From NCBI GenBank assembly GCA_018398815.1, contig CM031596.1, forward strand, positions 66,373,442 to 66,437,441: a stretch of DNA of 64,000 nt, in the 5' to 3' direction. The notes under the pieces were generated by a model that was not told the origin of the DNA, did no database searches, and worked only from the letters and a program-made list of their open reading frames with translations. Of this stretch, positions 12,642 through 25,470 are shown one piece after another (the stretch's first letter is position 1; every line of letters begins with the position of its first letter). This stretch comes from Conus ventricosus (lineage: Eukaryota; Mollusca; Gastropoda; Neogastropoda; Conidae). The translations under genes were made by a program, and so were the position numbers.

Positions 12642-15506
12642 GTTTGTTGTCGTGCAAGGGTTTGTATATGGGATCTCAGTTCAAAGTCACATCTGAAAAA
12701 GCTTGGATGGGGTTGGATCCTGTGGATGGTGACCATCATGTGAAAATCTCTAACCTGCTGCTTTTTAAGTGCTGGATTCAGCGCTCAGATCAAGAGGACA
12801 TGGTTTTATTCAACAGGGCAAACAGGCACCAGACAGACACGTGAAATTACATAAAAATATTGAGATGTCTGCGCCCTAAAAAGCTGCATTTGCAAAACAG
12901 ACTTTGCAACTGGCAAGTTTTGAATTCCCAGGAAGATGATGAGACTTGCGAAGATCAGCCCATCTTGAAACACTGATCTGAGCTGAAGATCCCACTAGCA
13001 TCTATGAACCATATCCAAAACGATAGTTGGTGTACATTTCTAAATCTGTTGAAAAGCATGTAGCATAAAGATACTGACTGATCAGATTGCTGGATCCTCA
13101 AGTTAAACTGCCCCCATCTCTGGTTCAAGTGCTATTACATCGGCTCCTCAGGGCCAATGGAACCAAACAAAACCCTAACTCTTCATCCCAACCGCACCAA
13201 GATAAAACACTGTGAAGCTTGGAATGCTTACAATCAGAACCTAAGATGCATGGCCATAGAACCACAGCCAGTCAGAATGGTAGCATAAACTGCCAAAACA
13301 AAACAAACTCCCACGCAGTAAAGCAGCGCAGACAAACAGATGAAAATGAAGATGGGACGCCTATACACACACCTTCCAATGTCAAAGAATTCTCGCACTC
13401 TGATCTGCTCTTGCCTCAAATAACAGAACCTCATCTTATCGGCAGAACTATGGAAGGCTGATATTTTACCTCTTTGGAGAAATGCCAGTACCTTCATTAC
13501 CTGAAACCTCATCAATCGAAATTATTTTCAAGTAGAGACCCGACACAGGAAAATGAATTTAATGAGAACCAGGTGGGATCTCAAGTTCGACAGTTCTGCT
13601 GCCAAGGCAATACACAATTTAGGTTTGGTATCTCACAACTGTCTTGTTGATGATTCGAGTCCACAGGATGCTTCCAAAATTCTGATGTTTACAAATGAGC
13701 TGAATACTGATGATGACTATATAAATGTGTATGTGATGATGTCAAATGAAAAAAAAGTATAATTAATAAATCATGTAAGATACTGGAAACAATTCCTGTG
13801 TAAGCTGAATACTTCAAGCCAGTTTGGTGGATCCCAATGGAGTGAACCGTCAAGCTGTTAGTACAGGGTCACACAGACAAACACTTTCACCATGGACACG
13901 GCAAAGAAGAGAACAGAAGAGCAGCTCCCAGATCAGTTAGTAATCTGGTCGGAACAGAAAGCAAACACACCAGTCATGCCAGAGGGCTCATGCATATTCC
14001 GCATTCCACACAAAAAATAGTTGATGTTTCAATCATGCACATAACAACATTCAGCAAACCAGCACACTGAACTTCCATCTCTCTTTGTCTGTAACCAAAA
14101 CTTTTCTTTTGTGTATTTGCCTGTCCTCCCCTCCCCAATCTTTCTTTTTTTCCTTCACGTCTTGTATATACTTTCATCCTGTGAAAAGCAAATAATTTTT
14201 GGATAAACTAAAAAAAAAATTGAACATGCACTAATCTCTTCGTCATCAGAACTGGAGCCCAACAGATCAGAGAAAATTAAGCGTTTTCAGCCTTCTACCT
14301 GAGAATCAATAAATGTATATAAATATCATTGCCCTCTACTGACAACAGAACTAAAATGAAACTAAAATGGTTAAACTGTGGACTAAAGTACAATACTATT
14401 TCCCTTTCTGTTTGCTACAATTGTATTTATATCTCCCTCCCATCGATTTGCTGATTTATTTCAAAAGAAAAACTGGAAAGAAGTAGAAAACCCAAACAAT
14501 AAGAGCAAAAGATGGCTTCTTGTCCACAAGATGGAAGTTCTGAATGCAATTGTCCAGCTAGTACAAACTAATGTCAGAGCCTATAGACGATTACAAGTTT
14601 TATTTTCAAATTGTGCCAGAGCTACAAAGTTTAATCAAACACACAAAAAAAGATTAAATGTGCAAAGGCAGCATATCAGAATAATAAACTGGGGAAGAGG
14701 AAGAAGAATGATCAAACCACAAATGACAAACTGCCGTTACACTAGGGGAGGAAAAAACCCAGACTCTACACAAGCACATATAATTGAAATACAGTGCAGC
14801 ATTCAATCTATCAACTAGGGGCAAGCAAAATGTCCAACGGGATAAACAGATAAAATGGCAAGGCGGCAATCCACAAGAAGAAAATCATGGTAACAAACTG
14901 ACACAAATGATAATGTCAAACAACTAATGCTCCATGTACATACAGCTTTTCGGCATTTGTGAAATCGAACGTCGACTACATATACAAAACTGTACGTAAA
15001 GCATATGCTGTAAGAGGAAAGTTTTGTTTATTTTGTACAAAAAGAAAACTGCAATTGTTTAAAATGTGCGAAGAAAAACAAAGGACACATGATGTAAAAT
15101 CCACCATCATGCTGTCCAGGAGTTTGATTGCTGGACACAGCCTCTCAGCCATGCTGGTAACATGCACGTTGACTGGCAAGCCCACAGGTTCAGATCATGC
15201 CTATGCAACCATGGTATTACCATGCTGAAAAACAGAGCATACAAACCAGAAGGAAACACAGAAAAGATCAAGCCCACAGTGGCAATCTCAATCAGGGGAA
15301 AAAGAAAGGGGAAGGTGGTGGTGGGAATGGGACAGTGGAAGTGCCAACACCATTGCTCACTAGTCAAAACTTGCAATTCTACATAACTACAAGAGTATTG
15401 TCTGGTATTGCTGGCATCTACTTGATTTCTAAGATGCCATTATGACTATTTTCTAGATAGCACATGCTTCAGACTTGCTTTACTGGAGAAATATGAATGT
15501 ATATCT
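11481..15506. other. Non-coding stretch downstream of Rbfox
   Basis: No gene is recognised; it has low-complexity CA-rich sequence at about 11,700-12,070 and a (TG)n at 12,600-12,637. Composition is compatible with 3' UTR or intergenic DNA. ORFs here do not exceed about 150 codons and have no recognisable domains. Confidence 0.45.
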
Positions 15507-16181
15507 CAGGGGTGGGAACTGGTAACAGACAAAAAAGAGGAAATCTAGGGGGGTCCGGGGGCATGCCCCCCCCCCCCCCGGAAAATTTTTTTTCTTAAGG
15601 ATGCATCTGTGCAATCTGGTGTATTTTGGGCAAATAAATGAAACATTCAGAGAGCATAAAATATGTTTTTTTTTGGGCACGGTTTCATCTATAGATCACA
15701 TGCAAACATTACAAAAATACTCACCCTACTTCGAAAAAAAAGAACATTGAAATGGATGCCTGCTTTCGTTTACTGGATATCCATTTCACGTGGTCTTGCA
15801 GTGCAACAAGCCCACGACTGGAGTAGTTGACTTCTTTTTCACACAGAGAACAAAAAGCGAGTCCAGGAGCCAGAATTTTTCTCATGAATGTACACAGCCT
15901 TTCGTTGTCTGCTGTCTTCTCCATCCACTCCCATCTCCATGGATTTTTTATGTTGCTTTCGTCAAATTTCTGAAGCCCGCGCTTTACGATGTCTCGTCGG
16001 TACGCCATTTTTGAATGTATCCCACAGTTCTTAGCGCCGGATATAGGCCTACTGTATCCTGCTAGACAGGCCATCTGATTACCGAAATCGACCGTAACCG
16101 AGGAAATAACATTTCAAATCCGAGGAAATCTTTTGCTTCTACCGCGGAATTCCGCGGATCCGAGGAGAATTCCCACCCCTG
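15507..16181 (-). mobile_element. CAG-CTG element A (675 bp) with zinc-finger ORF
   Basis: It is bounded by a perfect 12-bp inverted repeat, CAGGGGTGGGAA...TTCCCACCCCTG. Inside the left end is the G-rich phrase GGGGGGTCCGGGGGCATGCC shared with element C. Near the right end lies the palindrome GCGGAATTCCGC. It carries the ORF at 15,721-16,008. Flanking 6-mers (ATATCT / AATTTA) do not form a target duplication, so the insertion is old or recombined. Confidence 0.8.
15721..16008 (-). CDS. Element A ORF: NxWRWEW motif plus CxxC finger
   Basis: This ATG-started ORF (MAYRRDIVKRG...) encodes about 95 residues. It contains FDESNIKNPWRWEWMEK and then LAFCSLCEKEVNYSSRGLVA followed by LQDHV. The pattern CxxC...Y-S-S-R-G...AL..H matches the ORFs of elements B, C and D. 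The second His is missing, so the finger may be broken. The ORF then runs into poly-Phe from a poly-A tract. No DDE or RNase H-like transposase follows. The function is unknown; a DNA-binding accessory protein or truncated transposase N-terminus are the natural guesses. Confidence 0.6.
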   Translation of the reverse strand: MAYRRDIVKRGLQKFDESNIKNPWRWEWMEKTADNERLCTFMRKILAPGLAFCSLCEKEVNYSSRGLVALQDHVKWISSKRKQASISMFFFFEVG

Positions 16182-19100
16182 AATTTATCTGAGAAAATTG
16201 CATTTAGGTCTGCCAAGACTTGACCACTTTGGGATACTTCAAAATATTACAAGACATGGATACGATTCCAGCCAAAAAAAAATTTCTCATCAAATCTGCT
16301 TTTTTCTCGCAAAAATCAGCAGGGACCTATCTAATTCTACAGAATGGAAATGATTTGACTAATGTTCTTTGCGTTGATTAGATGCGTCACATAGCCAAAG
16401 ACTGAAAATGGCTTATCGATTTCCCTTTGCAACACTTTGGTGGTTATAGAAACCCGAAGAGAAGAATCAGACAATGAGGTCAATTAACAACTCCATTAAG
16501 ACACCATTCTTCTTTTCCTCCCATACCTATCATAGCACAGATTTTGAGGGAGTCATCTTCCACTACTTTTTTTTGTTAAAACAGGTCAGTGTTGGTTGGC
16601 ATCCCAGGGCTGGTTGAAATATATAGGGATGGCGGTTGCAGAGGGCTCAGGGAGAGTTGCCAAGAGGAAGACAGACAGAGATGGGAAGTTATGGGAATAG
16701 AGCAATGACAAAAGAGACAGACTGAGACACAGACATGTACAGATGGAAGACAGAGTCAGAGTGATATTCCCAGGCATGTACAGAAGAAACAAATGAACAT
16801 GAGTAGGGAGAACCTTACTCTTTGAGAAGCTCAAACAAGGAAAGTGCACAGTTCATGCTTGAATGGACAGAATACAAGGAAGAGACTCAGTGATACAATC
16901 AAATTATTCAAAAAAGACATGTCTCAGTTAAATGCTGATAAGTTTTCAAACCACATGCCAAGTGCCTTATGTTAGAGGAGAGCAAGGCATGCACACCCAC
17001 ACTGTCCTGCCTGCAGACCATCAAGTAACCTCCATCCGGTGTTTTTCCCACATGTGTGGTGTTGCTACCCTACAAATGAGACTCGGCCATCAGTTTCCAT
17101 GCAAATTTAGGCCAGTAACATAGCAGCTTTCTCCATAACCCGTTAGGGATAACCCGTACTCATGACCACAAACATAATGAAAAATTCTAAGAATGAAAAA
17201 AATATGAAAAAGAAAAAAGCAACGTGTTTAGGCTAATATATACAATTTAACTGAAAAATTTAGAAGACTATTGCAGCAGCTGTGCTTTCTCACATGTACA
17301 AATAGGGGGAGAAAAAAAACTATTGGACCCAGAACAAGTAGAGAATTTTTTAAAAATAAGCCGGGAGGAGGGGTACGGAAGGGGGAGAAGAAAATGGAGA
17401 AACTTTACTTCAAACATATTCCTTTACAAACTTAACTTCTTCGTGCTTGTGAATAGTGACGAACAGAGCTACAAAGATGTCTATTTTGTCAAAAATTTCA
17501 AAATTGCTTAGCACAATGGGTGGCAGCAGCTTTAATTTAACACAATTTGACAAGCTATTCACATGACATGATCTTAACTCCAGTCTGTGCACCTAAGTTG
17601 GAGTCAATAGCAAGTACTGTTTACAAAGCTTGTTCTTTACAAACTTTGGTCATATTTGTTGTTTTCTACAATTTTTTCTTTTCTTTTGTCTTCTTGTTAA
17701 AAGCTTTACTCTGGAAAACTAAAAATGGCAAATTGTTACTTTAAAAAAACCCACAACAAATAATAAACAAACAAAAAAAAGGGCTGTGGAAAACAGACTA
17801 GACCAACACGTACAAGAGTCAGGAGTTAATGCGGCAGTGGCTGATAAACAGTTTTAAACAAAAACGAAATGCAATATGTCTGCAGGCAGAACAATGTATG
17901 GAAGAACACACTTGACAACATCACATCTCTAGCATTCATACTACACAGCTCCCATGTCCTGCTTTGTGGAGTCCCACTCCACGACAGCAGGTCACCAACA
18001 CAGAGCCAGTCCTGTCCATAGCAAAAGGCATCATGCCACACAGAGCAGCAAACTTGTCAGGGGCAAGTACAATGTCCTTTCATGTTCTGTCCAGAAAAAA
18101 AACCCAGATAGTCCATCACATCAAGTCCAGAAACCGGTGCGCTGTATCCATTTCTTTTAATGAGTAAATAAATTAAAACAGTTTTGATTTTTCTTTTCTT
18201 TTCTTTTTTCCTTTTTCTTTTTTTCAGTTCTGCAACTTCACAGTAAAATCAACTGTCATAAATGTAGTAAGAAAGTTTCAACAAAACCTGCAAGTACTAT
18301 TAATAATCATTCTTAAAACAATCACAAGACAATTTCATATAAAATGAGATTTCCAATAGAGAACTTGAGTTGTTTAAAAAAAAAAAAAGCCTTGATGAAG
18401 AAGATGCTGATGGCACATCAGACAGGCAAATTTCATTGAATGTACCATCAAAATATTTCAATAACTTTTACAATGTACACTCAGAAAGCCATCCAACTTG
18501 ACTCACAGTACATCTAGCCCAATAAGAGTTACTAAATTTCATTTGCACTGAACAAAAACCCACCACAGACACCAATGAAAGAAAGCTTTGGTAATTATTC
18601 TTTTGGTTTGGTTTGTTTTCCTCTGACGGCCAACAACCACTGGTTCTTCAAATAAGTGCAGAAACCATCCACTTTATATGGCAACATCGGATTCCATATG
18701 ATACCCTATCAATGTAAAATTTTCCCTGCATCATTTTAAATCTGCCTTCAAAACTCTTCTCCAGTTAGATATTTTTCATATTCATCCCCCAGTTCGCCCT
18801 TTTTCATACTCATCCCCCCACTCACTCCTAAAAGAAAAACCCTAACAAAAAAACATTTTGTTCTTCTCTTATTCCACTGAATTGCAATGAATGGCATTTA
18901 TAGTGATAGGTCACTGCAGAGATAATGCTTTCGAAAAGAATACCTTATCATCTGGACAGAGAGAAAGAATCTGCAAGCAAGCAGACTAACTTCTGTAATC
19001 CTCTAATCCTCCTTCTATAATCCTCTAATCAGCCTGTAAACTCACTGATCCTCACATTGCTCACACAGACATTTGTAAAAGTTATTTGTATCAGCAATAT

Positions 19101-20689
19101 TTCCAAACAGCTAAAAACAATTCCTCAAAAAAAGAAAAAACAAACAAACAAACAAAAAAAAACCCAGGCAAGACAATTTTGGCAACTTCAGAGCTGTTAA
19201 TACAAGGTTTCAATTCTTGTGCACACATACACTCACACATACACACGCTTATTCACACACATGTACACACTTAAAACTTCTTTGACCCCTTTCCAGCAGA
19301 CTAAGACTGAATGAAAAGGATGTTGATTAATCAGCTGAACAGGAAGCTTAAACATTTCGGTTGTATGCTTGTGAACTGTAACAAAAATAGCACCATCCAA
19401 AAAAAAAAAAAGTTCAGTGGGTGAGAAAAAAAAAACCCACACTTTCTCTTACGTTTCTATTCTAACTGAACACCGCACATTCACAGACTTAACATTTCGG
19501 TCTTTCCCCATCAGAATGTCGCATAACTTTTTTTTCTTTTTTTTTTCTATTTCTGGTCCATGCTGATTTTTTTTTTCTTTTCTGTTAACATCTTTCTACT
19601 GACCTGTTACAACATTATACATTTTAACAGCAACTCACTTAGGTACCTAAATAGGTAACGCAGACAGTCGAGATTGTAACTGTAATCCTGCTGTGTGCTT
19701 CAAATACTATACTCAACTCTAGATCTATTTGCTCGACACGTTTTTAACTGTGTAAAGGTAACTAACTCTCTTTGCAAAGGCATAATCTTCCTGCGACAGT
19801 TCTTTTTCTGGAACAGGTCTGTTAATGGTGTATAGATTTATTTCATTTTTTTTTTCACTTATAAGAAACAAGAGTTAGAAGAAATTGAGTTATTAAAAAA
19901 AAGTAAAAAGCCATATTTAACAATTCAATTCAATTCTAACAGTGTTGTTTATGTATAGCCCACTGCAAAGTCCAAAGTTTACAGAATTCATGTAAGTTCC
20001 CAGTGAAGAGTATGAACAGCAGTTACAGTTGAGTTGATTAACAGCATTGTCCAGTTTCAGCAATTTCGGCAGACCCATAAAAGAATGTGCACACAACACT
20101 TTCCCCTTGTTTCAGTTTGATGCTCATTTCATGTAATTTTTGACATTCGCATTTTCATATCCAAAGACAAAAGTATTGCAATAAGACAATGGTGACAAAA
20201 CACAATGACGTCAGTTACAGGTGACTATACCATATGCTTATGTACAAATGAATCAAATACTTTACTGGCAAAAGCTTTAAAAGGGAAGAACGTGATAAAA
20301 GTTAAAGATACCCTTCCACACGGATTGCTAAAGGTTCATAAAGTCTCGTAAACTTGAGGACTTTTACCACCTAAACTTGTTAGGATTTCTCTTTTGTGGA
20401 TATATTCAATTCTATACATGTGTATATAGTTCTTGATCTGCTTCATGGTTGGAAAACTATAGCCACACAGAGAAAAGCATTCCTGTCCATTAAAATAAGC
20501 ATGTCTTATTTTGTCAATGATATGACTATCTGAATGTATCTATCATTTAAGTATTACCTATTCAATTAATTCATGCTGACCTTTAGTATTCATCTACTTT
20601 CACAACACTGCCAATAGTGAAATAATTTATCTATTAATTTCATTTTCTTTTAACCAAAGTCATTGTCATATCACCAGAACAGTTTTTTT
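16182..20689. other. Non-coding AT-rich stretch
   Basis: No gene is recognised. Many T-rich and A-rich tracts are present, with candidate poly(A) signals on both strands. Part of it may be distal Rbfox 3' UTR, though the insertions in between make that uncertain. Confidence 0.45.
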
Positions 20690-21225
20690 TTGTGTAAATT
20701 GAGATTATTCCTGAAGTGTGAGATACTTTGTGCTCGCATTAACTGTTTAACTATAGGTACGATTCTTCCAATTGTGAAAAAAAGCTAGAACGATCAGCAA
20801 TTTATATTTCGCTTCAGTGTATGACCTAATTCAGATTATTGCTGAAGTGTGAGGTACTTTGTGTTAACATTAACTGTATAACTATAGGTACGATTCTTCC
20901 AATTGTGAAAAAAAGCTAAAACGATCAGCAATTTATATTTCGCTTCAGTGTATGACCTAATTCAGATTATTGCTGAAGTGTGAGGTACTTTGTGTTAACA
21001 TTAACTGTATAACTATAGGTACGATTCTTCCAATTGTGAAAAAAAGCTAAAACGATCAGCAATGATATTTTGCTTCTGTGTATGACCTATTCAGATTTTT
21101 ACTGAATTACGAGATACTTTGTGCTAACATTAACTGTTTAACTATAGGTACAATTCTTTCAAATGTGAAAAAAAAGCTAAAACGGTCAGCAATTGAAGTT
21201 TAGCTTCTCTGCATGACCTTCCCAG
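20690..21225. repeat. 131-bp tandem repeat, four copies
   Basis: Units start at 20,703, 20,834, 20,965 and 21,094 (GATTATTxCTGAAGTGTGAG). Copies 2 and 3 are nearly identical and copy 4 is the most diverged. Each has CTATAGGTACGATTCTTCCA and ends near GTATGACCTAATTCA. Confidence 0.92.
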
Positions 21226-21928
21226 TTAAAAATTATAGATTTCACCTTCTTCCCAGCATTAGCATCAGACTTAATTATTTTAAGTAAAAAATGTCATACA
21301 AATTACAAACTTTAGAAGTTTGCCTTGAACACATTACAAGAAAATACTAATGACAAACAAGACAAAAAAAAATCAGATGTTGGGCTGGTCAATGAACAAG
21401 TAAAACATACAGTGAGATATATTTTAAAACAACAACAAAAAAGATAACAAACAAAACGTATAACTGTAAAACAGACATATACAAAGTGCTTGCAACCCCT
21501 TTTCAACAGCCTTCCACACACTAAAACATTTATAAAAAAAAAAAATAAATAACCCCCCCCCCCTTCCCCCAAAGAATCCTTCTCCATCTGTGTTTCTCTC
21601 ATACACACACATAAAAAAGAAATGGTGGGAGGAAACAAACATCAACTCTGAACAAGTAAAAAAACAAAACAACCCAAAAACTGATCAACCAACAATGAAA
21701 CAAACTAAACCAGCTCTACTCCACAACTCAAAACACAACACAAAAACACAGCTGTGCGGGAGAGTGAATCGAATCCTGCGCAATCAACAGTCATTGAACG
21801 ACCTAGTAAATTCTACATCGCTGGAACAAAGTCTACCCCAAGATACTGTACACAGAACAGCCGCTCCTTGCCCAGAGGTAAAAACTGATACACACATGTG
21901 ACTAGATGTCTTTTGTTCAAAGTAATTA

Positions 21929-24857
21929 CAGGGTTCATAGCCTAAGAGCACCCCAAAATTCCCAAACTTTTCCCAACTTTCAAAACCATTTTCTGGATTT
22001 TTCAAAGACCTTAAAACGGCCCTAAACTGAAATTAAGTAGATAAAAGGGACACATAAATAAGCACACACACACAACAGACGACAGATTCCCTTTTTAAAT
22101 AGAACAGTTCCTGTTATCACACCAATCTTCTGGCCTTAATCACTGTCTGTTACAATGACCCAAAGAAAGTGTAGACTATTTATATTCCTTTTTTTCCAGC
22201 CACAATGCACTGCCGTTGTTTGAAAAATAAATTCTTTGGGATTCTGTCTTAGATGTATAAAAAATTACAACTGTCAATTCTAAAGGCAGTAAATGTGTTG
22301 TAGTTGACCACAAGTTCATTTAAAATTAAATGCAAAGAACTGCCACACATATTTCAAACATGGGTAGCAGAATTTCTGGCTCTACTTTCCCCCAGTTTTT
22401 TCAGCAATGACCTTGTCTAACTCATCACAGCCACACATTTTTCCCTTTTTTTTTTTTAAGGGCAAAAACGTCAACCTGAACAACGTAAAAAACAAGGTTG
22501 AGGTAGGCTGGTGGGGAGAGCGTTTGGATAGCTTGGCTAACTACTGAAAAAAAAGGTTCACCAAAAATCATATTCCGACTTGTCTCATTTTTTTTTTCCC
22601 TGTGGCCAAGAGAATGTGACCTGTGATCTCGCACGATGGAACACTTCTTCTCTTCTTTTCCTGAAAGACTGGTTCACTCAAAAAAGAGTAGGTCCCCAGC
22701 GCGCATGTTAAAAATAAAATAAATTAAGGTTTGACTCAGCCTGTTGGCCCCATAAGCAAAATTTGGCAACAAGGGGTCGCACACGATATTCAAAAAGTTA
22801 AAAGCAATGGCCAGATTCAGGCCCAGGTAACCATAAATATCGGGGGAATTTAAAAAATAGAAAAATCAGTCAATATGGAGATCTCGAGACTGTCGTATCA
22901 ATTTGATTTTTAAATGAGAATCCCTTGTGGCAATCTTGATGGCACCCGGCAGCGATTCCACAGCTGTACAGAAATAGGATAAAATAAATTTGAAAAAGGC
23001 TGTCAATATTTGATGCAGGTATGGCATAAGATTGACCGCCACTCCTGGTGCTATTTTATTCAGTACTAGTGGTTCCATTGGGATATCAATTAGTTTAGCT
23101 CCCCCTTTGAAGAAGGTATTAAGTTTGATAAAAGCTCTTCTTTCTTCTAAGGGTTTCCATTCTAATTTCCTCATTTCTTCCTAATATTTCCTTTCTCTCT
23201 GATATGGTTCCTGTTTGAACCGTGCTGCTCTCTTCGAATCTTTTCGAGGTTATCAATGTCCTTTAGATGGTAAGGGGTCCCAGACTGAGCAAAACCCTAT
23301 TCAGTACTGGTTATCCAGTGTTTTGTAGCAGTCGTCCTTACCTTTTGGGGGCAGTCGTGATATTCCTGTATATGAAAGCTAAAATGTTGTTTGCTTTCTT
23401 ACATACTAAATTGTAATGTTCTTTCCATTTGAGACGACTATCTATAATCACGCCTAAATATTTTGCAGCATTGGTTTCTTTAAGAATAGTATTGTGAATG
23501 AATATTCTGATCTAGTTGGTGAGCGTTTTTTTAGATATACGCAACACTTGGCACTTCTTGGAGAAATTCCTTTTTTCCCAAATTCTTTCCCCCTCTTGTA
23601 AAGCGTTTAAATCTTTTTGTAGAATGCGTGTATCATTCTTGCTTCTGATTGTTCTATATACTAAGCTGTCATCTGCAAAAAGCCTTATAGTGGTTCCAGG
23701 AGGAGATTTCCACTTATGTCATTTATATAAATTTAAAAAAAAAAAACAAGGGCCCCCGAACAGTTCCCTGTGGTTTCACCCGACAAGACTGGTTTACAAT
23801 GGGATGACAACCCTTCCCCAACAAATTTCTGCGTTCTCCCAACAAGGAACAACATCTAGACCATTTTAGCAAAGAACCACCAATGCTGATGTGTTCTAAT
23901 TTAAGCAGCAGGCCCTCATGGTCAACCTTATCAAAGGCTTTAGAAAAGTCTAATAAAATTGCATCTATTTGCTGTCTGTTGTTAAGACAGTTATTAAAAA
24001 TTAATCATCGAGAGTTGTTAAAGCTGAGTCTCACAACTCCTTGCTGTCTAAAACCATATGGGCATTATTTAAGAAGTCATATTTGTCAAGATGGTCCATT
24101 ATCTACTATATATTATGTGTTCAAGTAATTTTGCTGATATCGATGTAAGAGATATAGGTGTATAGTTCTCTTGCTTTCACTTTGTACCCTTTTGATAAAG
24201 GGACATGCTAGCATCTCGCCACTCATCAGGTATTACTCCCCGGTCCAGTGAAGTTGGAAAAGTAGTTAGTATACCCAGCCCAAATTTATTGGCACATAAT
24301 TCTAAGAGCTTGCAGGAATGCCATCAGGTCCAGTTTGCTTTGTATTTATTAACTTACCGCCCTTATGGCTGATGAGGGCTCCTTCCCCCATCGATCCTAT
24401 ATTTGATGTTTTTTTCTGTTGCTGACAGTACGCAGACCGCTTGTTGCCGCAGCATTTTTCCGCAAACCATCGTTTATAACACGGATTTTTTTTGCCAAAG
24501 CTCGCTGAAAACGCATTGGGGCCCCGGGATTTTGATTTCTCGGAGAGACCCGGATATTCCAAGGGGAAATAACTGGGTTACGCTAGAAATCGAAAGTTCG
24601 CTTCTGTCAATTCGCTGCGGTTTCATCCGATCGCATTTATTTTTATTTTATAGTTTTTCCTTTATATGTTAAAATTTTTATGGGTTCCCAGTTTGTTTTC
24701 TAAGTGGATTTCTTATATTGGTGACATAAATCCAAATTCAAAACTTTCACAAACCATATTCATGTTTTCTTATTTTTCAAAGACTTTCCAGGGCCTGGAA
24801 AAATAACAGCTTTTTCCCCCAAACCTTCCCCAAACTTTCCAAACGCTGTGAACCCTG
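21929..24857. mobile_element. hAT-like element (CAGGGTTC ends) hosting a LINE relic
   Basis: Inverted ends CAGGGTTCATAGC and GCTGTGAACCCTG match at 12 of 13 positions, followed inside by TTCCCAAACTTTT/CCAAACTTTCC-type subterminal repeats. The same end type bounds the element at 30,810-33,690. No clean target duplication is visible. The interior holds a reverse-transcriptase relic rather than a transposase. Confidence 0.65.
22866..24350 (-). pseudogene. Non-LTR retrotransposon reverse-transcriptase relic
   Basis: Read on the minus strand in broken frames, the order is: TGPDGIPAS near 24.31 kb, IPDEWRDASMSLYQKG near 24.2 kb, ILLDFSKAFDKVDHEG near 23.94 kb, PQGTVRGPL near 23.76 kb, RLFADDSLVYR near 23.67 kb, YLGVIIDSRLKW near 23.44 kb, and LEWKPLEERRAFIKLNTFF ending at 22,866. 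These are the canonical finger/palm motifs of Jockey/CR1-group LINE reverse transcriptases, including the FADD catalytic box. Frameshifts separate the blocks, and no endonuclease domain is seen upstream, so the copy is 5'-truncated and dead. Confidence 0.9.
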
Positions 24858-25425
24858 GTAAAGCTTTTTCAAGGCTGAGTATTTACAACAGACATGTCAC
24901 TTCTGCTGGCTGGGGGGAGGGGGGAGAAAAGGGAGGAGAGAAAAAACCAAAAATCTACCCTCTGTGTGGGGGGATAGACTAGGAGGGTGGTAGATGGTGG
25001 GTAAAAAATGGAATGCGAGAGGGAAGGGAAAACAAGTTAAAAAAAACAAAAAAAGAGAGAGAAAAAAATAGACAGGGTAAGGTGGAATGGGGGGAGGAAA
25101 GAAAAAGACAGGAGAAGACGGACAGCGCTAGTCAGGGCGTACAAAAGAACAAGAGAGACAGAAGAGAAGAGCCTGCATCCCAGTCCCTTCGTCTGTCCAA
25201 AGTACAGATTGCACAGCTGTGGTTGGACCATCCTCTCAACAATGCCTGCTCTACCCTTCCCCACAAATTCTCCCCTTCAGGCTGAACACGATGATGGTGC
25301 TCCACAGATGTGTCAGACAAAGCACTGAAAGTGTCAGAACTGTGACACGTTTCTGACATTCTGTGTGGAAGAACTTGTAGTAATCCAACTCCTCTGCTTC
25401 CGATCCTCTTAACTGGTCAGGACTG
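24858..25425 (-). other. Probable proximal 3' UTR of Rbfox
   Basis: The sequence follows the Rbfox stop codon directly. It contains the alternative open frame down to 25,251 and a purine-rich (plus-strand) stretch at about 24,905-25,170. No other coding sequence is recognised. How far the UTR extends is unknown, because hAT and LINE insertions begin immediately below at 24,857. Confidence 0.55.
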
Positions 25426-25469
25426 TCAATAAGGAGCAAACCTCTGGTATCCTCCTCTGTACACTGTTG
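25251..25469 (-). other. Alternative reading frame over the last Rbfox exon
   Basis: If exon 7 is spliced directly to the last exon, its final AC plus the first G of the last exon shifts the frame. That frame reads QQCTEEDTRGLLLIDSPDQL and stays open to a stop at 25,253-25,251, 72 codons after the junction, 58 of them past the canonical stop codon. Vertebrate RBFOX genes, as I recall, produce two C-termini (...FAPY or ...TALVP) by such a frame change. Whether it is used here is unknown. Confidence 0.35.
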
Positions 25470-25470
25470 C
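25426..25470 (-). CDS. Rbfox: Rbfox terminal coding exon: ATVYRGGYQRFAPY and stop
   Basis: The coding part is 45 nt: fourteen codons (ATVYRGGYQRFAPY) and TGA at 25,428-25,426. It is nearly identical to the vertebrate end ASIYRGGYNRFAPY. The R-x2-PY ending fits a PY-type nuclear localisation signal, as known for vertebrate RBFOX. The acceptor is ATTTTGTTTCCAG. The exon continues as 3' UTR below 25,426; its poly(A) site cannot be fixed because several candidate signals occur downstream on this strand. Confidence 0.96.
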   Translation of the reverse strand, partial: ATVYRGGYQRFAPY

